Of a stretch of DNA of 64,000 nt, positions 16,804-25,116 are shown one piece after another (the first letter of the stretch is position 1; the number at the start of each line of letters is the position of its first letter). Under the pieces are notes generated by a model. The model saw nothing but the letters and a program-made list of their open reading frames with translations, did no database searches and was not told where the DNA came from. This DNA comes from a virus, in IMG/VR virus record IMGVR_UViG_3300028608_000006, positions 124,001 through 188,000 of that record; one strand, written 5' to 3'. A program made the position numbers and the translations under genes.

Positions 16804-17541
16804 TTAATCGATTTTCAGTGTGCCCGCGACAAGCTTACGGAACGCTTCCTTGAGGACGGCCATGGTGATGTACTTGTTACCGCTGGCGCCTTCGAGGTCG
16901 GCGTTAGTGGCAGGGCCAATGTTCTCCACCAAGTCGAGACCGATGTCTTCGGCACTACCCATGTGGGCTTCGATGAGTGGAGCAGCCATGTGCTCTTCCA
17001 GCAGTGCTTTAACTGTCAGGCCTTGGCTCTGGTCAGTGATTGCCAGCACAAGGCTGCGCAGGCTAACCATCATTTCCAGGTAGTCGTAAGTCTGGGTCGC
17101 AGGGTGAGTGTGTGGGTCGCTTGGGAACTCGGTCGGTACTTGAACCAAGTCTTCCCAGTTAGCCACACGCGGGCTGTTGATGATGTTGGCAACCAAGGTG
17201 GCAAACGCGATTTGATCCAATACAAAAGGACCACCAATGGTGCTGTAGTCGGCCTTCAGCACTTCGTTCGGCAACGGCTTGAGCATGATCACCGAACCGA
17301 AGCAATTGCGCTTGTAGCCCGTGATGAAGCGGTCGAAAGTATGACCGAACACGTAGTCAACGCCGAATACCAACGGGGTTGCAGTGCCCTGACGCCACAG
17401 CTTGAAGTTCTTGCCGAAGAAGGGTGCAGCACGCGGTACCCACTCAACACGAGTAGTGATGCCAGCGGTTTTGATTACTTCTTGTTTGATGTCGTTGTCA
17501 ACACGTTCTTGAAAGGGGTTCCAAAGATAAGTGATAGCCAT
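16804..17541 (-). CDS. short protein sharing the fibre N-terminal attachment domain
   Basis: 245 aa. Residues 30-150 match the N-terminal domain of the two giant proteins downstream: PRAAPFF at 36-42, a tyrosine-rich strand near 63, NWEDLVQVP near 129, and DPHTHPA with H144 and H146. After this it has about 95 helical residues and ends, so it has no fibre body. It may be a trimeric adaptor or cap on the same baseplate site, or an ancestor or remnant of the longer paralogues. SD TAGGAGTG precedes the ATG. It is the first gene of the fibre operon and diverges from the gene at 17663 across 121 bp. Confidence 0.6.
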   Translation of the reverse strand: MAITYLWNPFQERVDNDIKQEVIKTAGITTRVEWVPRAAPFFGKNFKLWRQGTATPLVFGVDYVFGHTFDRFITGYKRNCFGSVIMLKPLPNEVLKADYSTIGGPFVLDQIAFATLVANIINSPRVANWEDLVQVPTEFPSDPHTHPATQTYDYLEMMVSLRSLVLAITDQSQGLTVKALLEEHMAAPLIEAHMGSAEDIGLDLVENIGPATNADLEGASGNKYITMAVLKEAFRKLVAGTLKID

Positions 17542-17662
17542 TTAAAGCACTCCTAGTGGGGATCCTGGGGAATATCTTATGACCTGCACCCCATAGTGAT
17601 AACGGCATCTATACAGTCTTTATAGGGCCGAATTTTCATAGAATCGTAAGGAGTTTGCCCCT

Positions 17663-18901
17663 ATGTACACTTATCGAAGGGCTGTTGGTATTAACCTACA
17701 GGTCCCCCGAGGAGAAGAGCTTTTAGATATTTCAGCGGTGCAGACAAAACAACTTTTTGCTTTGTACAGCGATCTCATCATCGTGGTGACTGACAGCTTT
17801 GCTAAACGTGACGTTGCTATCGACGCCGCTAAGTATCAAGACGAGCTTGGTCTCTTTGTTGGGACGATCCAGGCGTGGCTCAACACCAAGGCCACGGTCC
17901 CGTTGATCACCAGCAATACCCTGCCCGGAACCGAATACCGCTTTGTGACCACTCACGATATCCAGTACGAGTGGTTCACCCTCCTTCCAGGTGATGCCCG
18001 CATCTCTGAAGACCGGCAAAACCTGCTGACCAAAACCTCCGCTCCTGATATCCGTGTCGCCAAGACCGATAACACCGTGGTCGATTACGAAGCCTTGGTG
18101 AAGCGTTGCCTGTGGACCATCAACGGCCACTTGGTGCGTGCGGTCAAAGGTGATCGGAGTGTTTACCTGTTGAATGCCGGCAAGCACTTTAACGTGGATG
18201 ATAACGTCCATGTCAACTCGCTGAACTTCAACACGGTGTCCACCCTCAATACTTATCCCATTGCCGCTGAACAATTAGAGTTCATTGACCACGACACTTA
18301 CCGCTCTTTGCGAGTGGACTTGCCGGTGTCGCTGGTAGGTAAGACGGTGTGGATGTCGATCGGTGGTCGCTTGTACCTCAATGACGTGGTTCAGGTAAAC
18401 GGTCCTAAGGGTGTGACTATCCGGACTGAGAAAGTGGATTGGTTCTCGCGGATCTTTGACTCGAAAGAATTGATCGACCTGACCTCGGTGATTGATAAGG
18501 ATCGCCAAGTGGTTGGTAAAGACTTCTTCCAGACCGAAGAGTTCTTCACGAAGCTGCTGACGGACCCCTCGTCCTTCTTCATCATTCTGGACAACCCGCA
18601 TCTGTACGTGGATCTGCAACCGATCACGAGCTATGCTTACCCCTTTACGTTTCATACGGAAGAAACGAGACGTATCCCGTTGATGGTTGGTAATGGACTG
18701 CTGCCAAAATACTTCACCCGTAGACTTATTAACCGGAGGCTACTCGACATTGACATTGGCGTTCATAAGCGTTACCTCAACAAGACTACCGGTATCCACA
18801 ACGAGGGGGAACTCTTTCATGGATACACCAATCGGTATACCCCAAGCACCCTTCTAGAAGGGTATCTCCTTTACATACGCGGTCTGATTCAAGAGGCTTA
18901 A
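17663..18901 (+). CDS. unknown, probable virion protein (412 aa)
   Basis: 412 aa, not recognised. It has a mixed alpha/beta character, with no membrane segment or catalytic motif. AAGGAG precedes the ATG at a spacing of 9. It opens a plus-strand unit with the spanin genes (3 bp to the next ATG) and ends at the hairpin near 19700. Divergence from the fibre operon and grouping with lysis genes suggest late expression. A tail or baseplate role would fit the setting, but no motif shows it. Confidence 0.55.
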   Translation: MYTYRRAVGINLQVPRGEELLDISAVQTKQLFALYSDLIIVVTDSFAKRDVAIDAAKYQDELGLFVGTIQAWLNTKATVPLITSNTLPGTEYRFVTTHDIQYEWFTLLPGDARISEDRQNLLTKTSAPDIRVAKTDNTVVDYEALVKRCLWTINGHLVRAVKGDRSVYLLNAGKHFNVDDNVHVNSLNFNTVSTLNTYPIAAEQLEFIDHDTYRSLRVDLPVSLVGKTVWMSIGGRLYLNDVVQVNGPKGVTIRTEKVDWFSRIFDSKELIDLTSVIDKDRQVVGKDFFQTEEFFTKLLTDPSSFFIILDNPHLYVDLQPITSYAYPFTFHTEETRRIPLMVGNGLLPKYFTRRLINRRLLDIDIGVHKRYLNKTTGIHNEGELFHGYTNRYTPSTLLEGYLLYIRGLIQEA

Positions 18902-18904
18902 CCT

Positions 18905-19450
18905 ATGGTGGCTTTACTTTCAGGTACTTTCTTTTCGGACAAGGTCCGATCAGCGATTACCATGTTCCTACTCACCCTGTTGCTCGGGCTGGCTTGCTTT
19001 CAGTATTTCTTCCCCCGGCACACCAACACACTCGATGCAGCAACGATCGAGTCCTTGCGTGACGTGCGCGGTCAGCTGGAACGTGTGGCAGACAACCTGG
19101 AAAAGTCCAGTGAGTCACAGGCCGCTCTGAACAGTACCCTAACCCGGCAACTTGATGTCGCCAGACAGGTGCAGAATGAAGGCTATGCGAATCTCCTTAA
19201 GCAGTATGGGCTTGATCTTTCTTTGCCTAGTGCTAATACCGATGACCCTTTCGGGCTGCGGACACCAGACCACAATCTCGGAAGGGAACTTGTACCTCCA
19301 AGCCCAGGCTCAACAGGTACAGATCAACTCTTACAAGACCCAGCTGAAGTCCACAAGGGAAAGACTGACCCAAGTCATCCCCCAGGTGCGGAGCGACAAT
19401 CCGGAACCACCCAAGTCGTTGCTGGCGGACCTCACGACGTATCTGGTTAA
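18905..19450 (+). CDS. i-spanin-like (Rz-type) inner-membrane lysis protein
   Basis: 181 aa. A short cytoplasmic start is followed by one membrane helix (about 18-36, ITMFLLTLLLGLACFQYFF). A charged periplasmic helix comes next (about 45-100, DVRGQLERVADNLEKSSESQ), as in i-spanins that span the periplasm and pair with an outer-membrane lipoprotein. From about residue 90 the gene overlaps the lipoprotein gene in another frame. Its tail there is Pro/Gly/Ser-rich and of low complexity, a usual effect of Rz/Rz1 overlap. AGAGG precedes the ATG. Role: fusing inner and outer membranes in the last step of Gram-negative host lysis. Confidence 0.7.
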   Translation: MVALLSGTFFSDKVRSAITMFLLTLLLGLACFQYFFPRHTNTLDAATIESLRDVRGQLERVADNLEKSSESQAALNSTLTRQLDVARQVQNEGYANLLKQYGLDLSLPSANTDDPFGLRTPDHNLGRELVPPSPGSTGTDQLLQDPAEVHKGKTDPSHPPGAERQSGTTQVVAGGPHDVSG

Positions 19451-19655
19451 CAACGACTGCACCACGTTCCCCGCTACTATCAAGGATCAGTGTTACAAGG
19501 CGACTCGAGTCAAGTTGATTGAGATCACCCGATTACTTGATTCGACGAGGATGAACGAATACGCTGGACAGCGCACCATCGTTCAATTGATTGCGAGCAT
19601 CAACACGCTGATCGACAGCATGGCTGATACGCAACCTCTTAAACCTCCCGAGTAG
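19176..19655 (+). CDS. o-spanin-like (Rz1-type) lipoprotein
   Basis: 159 aa from the ATG at 19176 (AGG 6 nt upstream; ATG 19155 is also possible). A signal sequence ends in the lipobox LSGC with Cys28, so the mature protein should be lipidated and sent to the outer membrane. The rest is helical and charged, with two further cysteines (NNDCTTF and KDQCYKA) that could form a disulphide. It starts inside the i-spanin gene and runs 205 bp past its end, intermediate between embedded and separate spanin arrangements. It is long for an Rz1 protein. Assignment rests on lipobox, overlap and partner. Confidence 0.65.
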   Translation: MKAMRISLSSMGLIFLCLVLIPMTLSGCGHQTTISEGNLYLQAQAQQVQINSYKTQLKSTRERLTQVIPQVRSDNPEPPKSLLADLTTYLVNNDCTTFPATIKDQCYKATRVKLIEITRLLDSTRMNEYAGQRTIVQLIASINTLIDSMADTQPLKPPE

Positions 19656-19661
19656 CAAAAT

Positions 19662-19727
19662 GCGACATAACACCCTTACCCCTACGGAGCCCATAGAGGC
19701 GTCCGTAGGGGTAAGGGGTATGTTTGC
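19662..19727. terminator. bidirectional hairpin flanked by the TTATGTTTGC-type motif on both sides
   Basis: A 15-bp stem (19673-19687 with 19703-19717) lies between the convergent spanin and holin-like genes. GCGACATAA is on its left and TATGTTTGC on its right, so each strand reads a hairpin followed by a TTATG-type tail. Confidence 0.75.
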
Positions 19728-19739
19728 TTGTCCAGCCTT

Positions 19740-20162
19740 TTATTGCGGCGCAGGAGGGTCCTCAGGAGGCTTTGGATCCTTCGGTGCAATGGCTGTCGCC
19801 ACCCGACTACGGATCTTGTCCGCAACAGGTATCAATTCCATCAAGGTTGCAATGGTCTTGTTGGCGTTCATCCACGTCCAGGCTACAATGATCGGTCCCA
19901 CGTTCATAACGATCATGGAGATCTCGCTCGGCCATTGACCGTTCTTCTCAACCGAAACGTTTGTAGTCCAGGCGTTTGCTAATGCTGCAAGACAAAGAGT
20001 CCACACCGTCACCGCACCAAAGGTGTTGCGCAGCATGACACTCCACTTCCCGAACACCTCCCGCTCAATACCACCAGCGGGAGGAACCGGGGCTACTTCT
20101 TGAACGGGGAGGGTAGCAGGTGTCTCGCTAGCTCCTCCCGGCTCAGTATCGACAGTGGCCAT
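19740..20162 (-). CDS. holin-like protein with two membrane helices
   Basis: 140 aa. Proline-rich start (1-30), two hydrophobic helices (about 46-66, FGAVTVWTLCLAALANAW, and 80-100, EISMIVMNVGPIIVAWTW), then a basic helix and a proline-rich tail (PKDPKPPEDPPAPQ). The size and layout would suit a class II holin that opens the inner membrane at lysis. Position, converging on the spanin genes, supports this. The start overlaps the resolvase gene by 70 bases. An internal ATG (CAT at 20034-20036, after GGAAGTGGAG) would give a 98-aa form that keeps both helices, so dual starts are possible. It could also be an unrelated membrane protein. Confidence 0.5.
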   Translation of the reverse strand: MATVDTEPGGASETPATLPVQEVAPVPPAGGIEREVFGKWSVMLRNTFGAVTVWTLCLAALANAWTTNVSVEKNGQWPSEISMIVMNVGPIIVAWTWMNANKTIATLMELIPVADKIRSRVATAIAPKDPKPPEDPPAPQ

Positions 20163-20749
20163 TCGTGATATACCCCGTAGTCTTTTGCAATCTGTTCACA
20201 ACGGTACAGACATACGGCGCCGGCGTCAGTGGTGTGTTCATCCATCAACGAGATATCTAAATCACCAGCATCAAGTCCACCGTACTCCTTAAGGCCTTTT
20301 TGTACATCTTCTTTGGTTGTACCACGGAAGTTTGCTTTCACAATTTCCTTGGCTTGGTTCGGCAATACATACGACAGGTGAACATCATTCTCGATAAACG
20401 ACTGTCGTAGTAAAGCAACGCATTGAATCAACTGCTTGAACGTCAGAGGGGACATGCCCATGAAGTTATCTTCGCAGATCCCAGTGTCCGGTTCATGAAT
20501 AGCCACCAGAGACTTAAGGCTGCGAAACAAGCCGTAGGTCCGGGCCAAGAGTTTAGTCCCGGCCAAGTCATCGAACTGCACGGGAATGTCGTAGAGTACC
20601 TTCTCGCCGTAGATCGTGTTGGCATACACCAACTTAAACTTCTCCGGCTTCTCGATGTTCACATCTACGACAAACACACCCATGTTGGTAGTCGAGGGGT
20701 CAATCCCCATTACCCGCACGATACCTGGATGTCTTAGACCCTTAGGCAT
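20093..20749 (-). CDS. RuvC-like Holliday junction resolvase
   Basis: 218 aa. It cuts branched DNA before packaging and in recombination. The RNase H-like fold is shown by the first strand MGIDPSTTNMGVFVVD with D17, the second acidic residue in ICEDNFMG (E93), and the C-terminal DEHTTDAGAV with D170 and D175, in the order and spacing of RuvC-type enzymes. A downstream start at residue 14 (MGIDPS) is possible because no clear SD precedes the first ATG. It overlaps the upstream gene by 16 bases and the holin-like gene by 70. It lies among virion genes, so late expression is likely. Confidence 0.8.
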   Translation of the reverse strand: MPKGLRHPGIVRVMGIDPSTTNMGVFVVDVNIEKPEKFKLVYANTIYGEKVLYDIPVQFDDLAGTKLLARTYGLFRSLKSLVAIHEPDTGICEDNFMGMSPLTFKQLIQCVALLRQSFIENDVHLSYVLPNQAKEIVKANFRGTTKEDVQKGLKEYGGLDAGDLDISLMDEHTTDAGAVCLYRCEQIAKDYGVYHEWPLSILSREELARHLLPSPFKK

Positions 20750-21348
20750 ATGAAGCCGAGTTTAGACCCAGAGAGGATCTGTACCACGGCAACCATGTCA
20801 GGAGAATCTTCCAGCAGGAACTCATCCGGTGCATCTTCGGAGGTCCCTTTGTAGACGAGCTTAAAGCCGCCTGCACAGAGATCACCGATAGTACCTGACT
20901 TCCACTGGCCCAGTACGCGGTAGTTGTTGAGCAGGGTCGCCAGCTTCCAAGCCACAGTGTTATCCGTGTACTCAGTACCGTAGACATTGCCCACACCCAC
21001 TTCATCCAGAAACTCCAGCTCGTCGGCGCTATGCACGGCAACGGGGGATGTCAGCCAAGGGTATTCGGCGGATGCAGTGAGGATGTTGTCGATCACCAGT
21101 TCGTCTTCAACTGCTTTCACAGCTTCTGCAACGTTGGTGAAGGTAACCACAACAGTACCTAGGTTGAAGTGAATCAATTCCAGATACAGCTTACCGTCAA
21201 CACCGCGGAAAGCTTGAGACTGTTTAAAGTCACCAGCGTTCAGCTGTGTCTGATAGAACGTGTTGCACAGAGACACCGCCTCAGAGGACGTAGTCCCTTC
21301 TTTAAGGGGAAGGTGTGTCTCCCCTTTCAGAATCGCTGGGGTTTCCAT
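20734..21348 (-). CDS. unknown, probable virion protein (204 aa)
   Basis: 204 aa, not recognised. It is mixed alpha/beta with no membrane segment. AAGGA lies upstream of the ATG. It is packed between the 315-aa gene (3 bp gap) and the resolvase gene (16-base overlap), in the minus-strand run from 25095 to 19740, which is probably one transcript. A structural or head-completion role would suit the neighbours but is a guess. Confidence 0.6.
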   Translation of the reverse strand: METPAILKGETHLPLKEGTTSSEAVSLCNTFYQTQLNAGDFKQSQAFRGVDGKLYLELIHFNLGTVVVTFTNVAEAVKAVEDELVIDNILTASAEYPWLTSPVAVHSADELEFLDEVGVGNVYGTEYTDNTVAWKLATLLNNYRVLGQWKSGTIGDLCAGGFKLVYKGTSEDAPDEFLLEDSPDMVAVVQILSGSKLGFICLRV

Positions 21349-21351
21349 GGA

Positions 21352-22299
21352 TTAGTTTCCTTGGCCGGTAGTCGTACCAGTTGCGTTGGTGTGCAACAGC
21401 ATAGGCTCGCTGGCGCCGTGATCGTAGGCCAGTTGTACCTTGGTGTTGGTGATGGCGTTACGACCGTCACGTTCAGTTACGTAGTGAGCATAAACAGCGC
21501 TCAATACTTCGGTGTACTTGATGGTAGCGCCGCCGGCGATCTGACCGTCGAACTGAGTGTCGATACCCCAGGCCACGCCCACTTCGTTGATCGAAGCAAA
21601 GCTGGTGTCACCGAACTTGAGTTTGCACGCTTGAGCGCACTCGTTCAGGTCCTGTTGAGTCATCGAGCAATCCAGGATCGCCGAGCTGTTCAGGTAGGTG
21701 TCGGAGATCGGCACCGCGTTGACCGAAGTGAAGTCGATCGGTTGTGGATCGAACAGGTCGTCCTTCGTCGGTACGTACGGCTTGGCGTTCTCGTTACCCG
21801 CGTCGTCACGGGTGATCTTGTTCACCGAAGGGTCGTAGCTGTCGAAGTTGATTACCTTGAGGTAATACACCGCGTAGACTTCGCCATCCGGGAAGGTTTC
21901 GATCACACGCATGCGATACTTCAGGCGGTTGATGTTGTCCAGGTCGCTACCGATAGGACGGCAGATAAACGGGATCGGCACGAACAGGTTCATGTCGATT
22001 GGCTGGTGCTGGTTCACTTTCAGCTTGGTGGTGCCAATGCTGGTGCGGCCATCACAATCGGACCCGCGGATACCAATACCAAAGAACTTCAGTTCAAAAT
22101 CACGGCCATTCTTCAGACCGATGGACTCATCACCCATGATGTTGTAGCGTTCATTCAGGGTGGTGTACTGGGGAAGGTTGATCTTTTGATTGGTAGCGCA
22201 GCACTTCCCAATCAGGTTACCGAATGCCGTGTTGGTAACTGTTTGGGTAGGAACCTCCGAACGGTTCTGGTCTTGTACTTCAGCGCTAGTAATAGTCAT
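21352..22299 (-). CDS. unknown, probable virion structural protein (315 aa)
   Basis: 315 aa, not recognised. The sequence is beta-rich, with many Asn, Thr and Asp and few lysines, and four cysteines in short runs (GKCCATN, DLNECAQACK). Its composition is like a tail or tube protein. AGGA precedes the ATG. It follows the 135-aa gene by 12 bp and precedes the 204-aa gene by 3 bp. A tail-tube, sheath-associated or decoration role is possible. No family was recognised by eye. Confidence 0.6.
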   Translation of the reverse strand: MTITSAEVQDQNRSEVPTQTVTNTAFGNLIGKCCATNQKINLPQYTTLNERYNIMGDESIGLKNGRDFELKFFGIGIRGSDCDGRTSIGTTKLKVNQHQPIDMNLFVPIPFICRPIGSDLDNINRLKYRMRVIETFPDGEVYAVYYLKVINFDSYDPSVNKITRDDAGNENAKPYVPTKDDLFDPQPIDFTSVNAVPISDTYLNSSAILDCSMTQQDLNECAQACKLKFGDTSFASINEVGVAWGIDTQFDGQIAGGATIKYTEVLSAVYAHYVTERDGRNAITNTKVQLAYDHGASEPMLLHTNATGTTTGQGN

Positions 22300-22311
22300 C
22301 GAAAAAAGTTC

Positions 22312-22719
22312 CTATAAAAAAGAGATAACGAAAGAGCTCTGAAAGCGCATAGAATTTGGGCTCATCACCACAGTCAGCTTAGTGCCAACCAGCGACAAAA
22401 CCCCGATGTCTTCCGGAAGCAATTCCAAGTTGACCTGTCTGTTGATCCAACCTGCCATGCTCGTTTTATTAAGCATGGCCTCACGGTCGCCCTGCAAATC
22501 TTTCGGGAACCACAGCGACTTCTGCTGGCTGTAAGGCTTAACGTCTAGACGTTTATGCTCGTAGATCTCTGGAGTCGTACCATCACGACTAACCAAGAAG
22601 ACCTGGTTCCCTGTAATACGATCAACACGCTGGTGGACAAAGGTGACTTCTTTAACGTCCTTTATCTTCCGTCTGTAGCAATAATCTTTAACGATCAGGT
22701 TGACTTCACGAGTTGCCAT
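22312..22719 (-). CDS. unknown (135 aa)
   Basis: 135 aa, not recognised. It is basic and beta-rich: a charged N-terminal half (VKDYCYRRKIKDVKEVTF) is followed by strands ending in SSFVISFL. It is spaced 3 bp from the 790-aa gene and 12 bp from the 315-aa gene, so it is translated from the same message. Its size and place in the operon would fit a head-tail connector or tail terminator, but nothing specific is visible. Confidence 0.55.
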   Translation of the reverse strand: MATREVNLIVKDYCYRRKIKDVKEVTFVHQRVDRITGNQVFLVSRDGTTPEIYEHKRLDVKPYSQQKSLWFPKDLQGDREAMLNKTSMAGWINRQVNLELLPEDIGVLSLVGTKLTVVMSPNSMRFQSSFVISFL

Positions 22720-22722
22720 GGA

Positions 22723-25095
22723 TCAACCTCCCACTTGCAGTAACGGTTCATCATCATCGAACTTCAGCTTACCGTAGTAAGTCTCGGGGATGATGCTTGG
22801 TCCCTGTGGTGCGAAAGGGAACTTCAACTTGCCGTAATAGGTGTCAACGATACGGGTGGCTGGTTTGGTTGGGAACTTGAGTTTCCCGTAGTACGTATCC
22901 GGAATTGGTTTCAGGACCGGAATCGGGAACTTCAGTCTCAACGGATCTGGCAGCGGCGGTGGCGGGATCACTTCAGGCGGCTTCGGAATGTCTTCCAATC
23001 CCAGCGGTCTGAAGTACGAACGATCGGAAATGCGTACCGCGTAGTTGCGGATGTCATCCGACAGGTCCACAGGCTTGATGTGGTCGTTGCTGACGACCGT
23101 TGCCTTGCCCTCCGAGTCCATCACAGCCTTCGGCTTGATCGCGTCTGTAATAGGGGTCACAGACGCCATGTGGCGGATCCCGTCAATGTAACCACGGGTC
23201 AACAACTTAGCGTTCTGGAAGTCCCCGTAAGAACCGTTGCCTTTACCGATCCATTTCGGATCACCAATAAAGGTTTCGTTCTTCAGCTCCGTCAGGTCAA
23301 TACCGTCGTCCATCTCCTTGATCACATGAATGGTGTACGAAGACAACCCAGTCATGATGTCAATGAGATCACTCTGCTTAGCACGGAGTGATGGATGATT
23401 GTTACTGTCCCAGCCGGTAATGCGCTTGAAGATGTCCCAAGCAAAGTTCCTAGCTTCTTCTGCCGAGTACTCAGAGAAGTCCAGTTCATAAGCTTCGATC
23501 AGGTTCTTGTACGACGTGTGCTTAGTCAGCGTGGTCAGGTAGCCCGTCTCGTACATGTCAGCGCAGGTGTTCTTAACCCGAGCCCGCATGTTCAAGTCGT
23601 AGTACTGACTGAAGATCTTCCGATGGTTCCACTGTGCCGTGTACACCGCTGTGGCGTAGGTCATCAGGTATTCAGGGGCGATGAACGTATCCACCGGTAT
23701 CCACTGATCACGAATCCCTTTTGCATCCGGGTAGTTGATGAAGGCTTTACCGCCGATGCCTTGCAGCTCGGCAATCGAAGGTGGCTTGATCTTCATAACG
23801 TTCTGGTACTGAGCAGGCTCGATAGCAAGCGGCTCTTCACCATAGGTCAGGTCAATCAAGTAACGCCAAATGTAATAAGCGTCACCAACTGGCAAACGAA
23901 CCGAACGCCCGTTCTTCGGATCGACCACCAGGATCTTGCCTTTAAACAGACCTTTCCCCGCCAAGTAGATCCACTCGTTGTACACCGTGGACATCAGGGT
24001 ATCGATGTGCCGGTTGGTGTAATCCTTCATGGAGGATTCGAGCGTCTTGGTAGGCAGTTCCGAATGCAGACTGAACTGACCCTTCTGCATGGCGTCTTCG
24101 TAATAGATCGACGTCTGGTCGTAGTTGTCCTTAGCCACAAACTGTGTCTTCAGAATCAACGCCCGGGTGTCGATAAAGGAAGCAGCCCGACCGTAGTCTT
24201 CCATCAAGTTCATCTGGAGCTTACGGTACAGCGGGGTAGGGGTTACATCGTCCAGCTGGGTCTCGGTGGTCTCCACCATGTCGTACTTCGCCAACGGGAT
24301 GTCAGCGGTCGACAGCATGTTGTCCAGCAACTTGTGGAAAGTGTACTGCTGGCCGGGATTGTTCTTGATCCACGCAATGTTGCGATACAGCCACATGATT
24401 TGGAAACGAGTAAGACTATTCTTATATCTGGAGAAGTCCCCGTAGGAATCTATACGGGCCCAAATGTAGAAGTCATGGACGTTTCGAGTCCCGATGGCTT
24501 CAAAGCGGATGGTGCAGATAGCTTTGATCAAATCTGCATACAACTGCATAATCGCTACCGGCAACATCAAGTCGTCGGTAACCATGTATTCGTTGTCGAA
24601 GATGTGACTCTTTTCCGCGAGAACCCAGGCCTGTAGTTGGGGGATCAATTGATCCTCGTTCCACAGCACCAAGTTCTTGTTGTATTTGAGGATCTTATAG
24701 TCCTCTGCCCCGATCGTCTCGGCATACGGGATCGGTGCCAAAATGCCGCGTATTAATTCTGACTGCGCAGGGTACGTGCTGTTAAGGCGTTGGAACAAGT
24801 CACCACCGGAATTGTACTCCCGGAAAGTGGCCATGTGGATTTCCAAGTTCGCTTTGTTGAAGACGATGTCGTCGCCTGTGTCTACAGACTTGACGTACAT
24901 GACCTCATCAGTGTCGTGGTAATCCCCGTTCATGTTCATGTAGTAGCGCCAGGTGGTCTTGTCACTGCTGACCGGATACCCCGCATTTACCAGCATGTCA
25001 TTGTCGCGAACAGCAACCGCCTCGATTTTGATCACCATGGTTCGCGCTAAGCGGAACACACTGGTTAGATATGCATCCAATTCGATATTGTTCAT
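22723..25095 (-). CDS. large probable virion protein with C-terminal YYGKLKF repeats
   Basis: 790 aa, not recognised. The main body (1-700) is mixed alpha/beta and rich in Tyr, Trp and Asp. The C-terminus is unusual: after a proline-rich stretch (PKPPEVIPPPPLPDP) come LRLKFPIP and then three copies of TYYGKLKF (in DTYYGKLKFP, DTYYGKLKFP and ETYYGKLKFD) spaced about 20 residues apart. The repeats could be a binding tail for another virion part. The gene diverges from the portal candidate across 21 bp and heads a five-gene minus-strand run. A structural role is inferred from size, company and repeats. Confidence 0.6.
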   Translation of the reverse strand: MNNIELDAYLTSVFRLARTMVIKIEAVAVRDNDMLVNAGYPVSSDKTTWRYYMNMNGDYHDTDEVMYVKSVDTGDDIVFNKANLEIHMATFREYNSGGDLFQRLNSTYPAQSELIRGILAPIPYAETIGAEDYKILKYNKNLVLWNEDQLIPQLQAWVLAEKSHIFDNEYMVTDDLMLPVAIMQLYADLIKAICTIRFEAIGTRNVHDFYIWARIDSYGDFSRYKNSLTRFQIMWLYRNIAWIKNNPGQQYTFHKLLDNMLSTADIPLAKYDMVETTETQLDDVTPTPLYRKLQMNLMEDYGRAASFIDTRALILKTQFVAKDNYDQTSIYYEDAMQKGQFSLHSELPTKTLESSMKDYTNRHIDTLMSTVYNEWIYLAGKGLFKGKILVVDPKNGRSVRLPVGDAYYIWRYLIDLTYGEEPLAIEPAQYQNVMKIKPPSIAELQGIGGKAFINYPDAKGIRDQWIPVDTFIAPEYLMTYATAVYTAQWNHRKIFSQYYDLNMRARVKNTCADMYETGYLTTLTKHTSYKNLIEAYELDFSEYSAEEARNFAWDIFKRITGWDSNNHPSLRAKQSDLIDIMTGLSSYTIHVIKEMDDGIDLTELKNETFIGDPKWIGKGNGSYGDFQNAKLLTRGYIDGIRHMASVTPITDAIKPKAVMDSEGKATVVSNDHIKPVDLSDDIRNYAVRISDRSYFRPLGLEDIPKPPEVIPPPPLPDPLRLKFPIPVLKPIPDTYYGKLKFPTKPATRIVDTYYGKLKFPFAPQGPSIIPETYYGKLKFDDDEPLLQVGG

Positions 25096-25116
25096 AATTT
25101 ACTCATGAGGTTTACG

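Noticed and set aside
17541-17663. TTATGACCTGC near 17577 as another terminator tail
   Set aside because: It has no strong hairpin beside it and lies in a divergent gap where no transcript should end.
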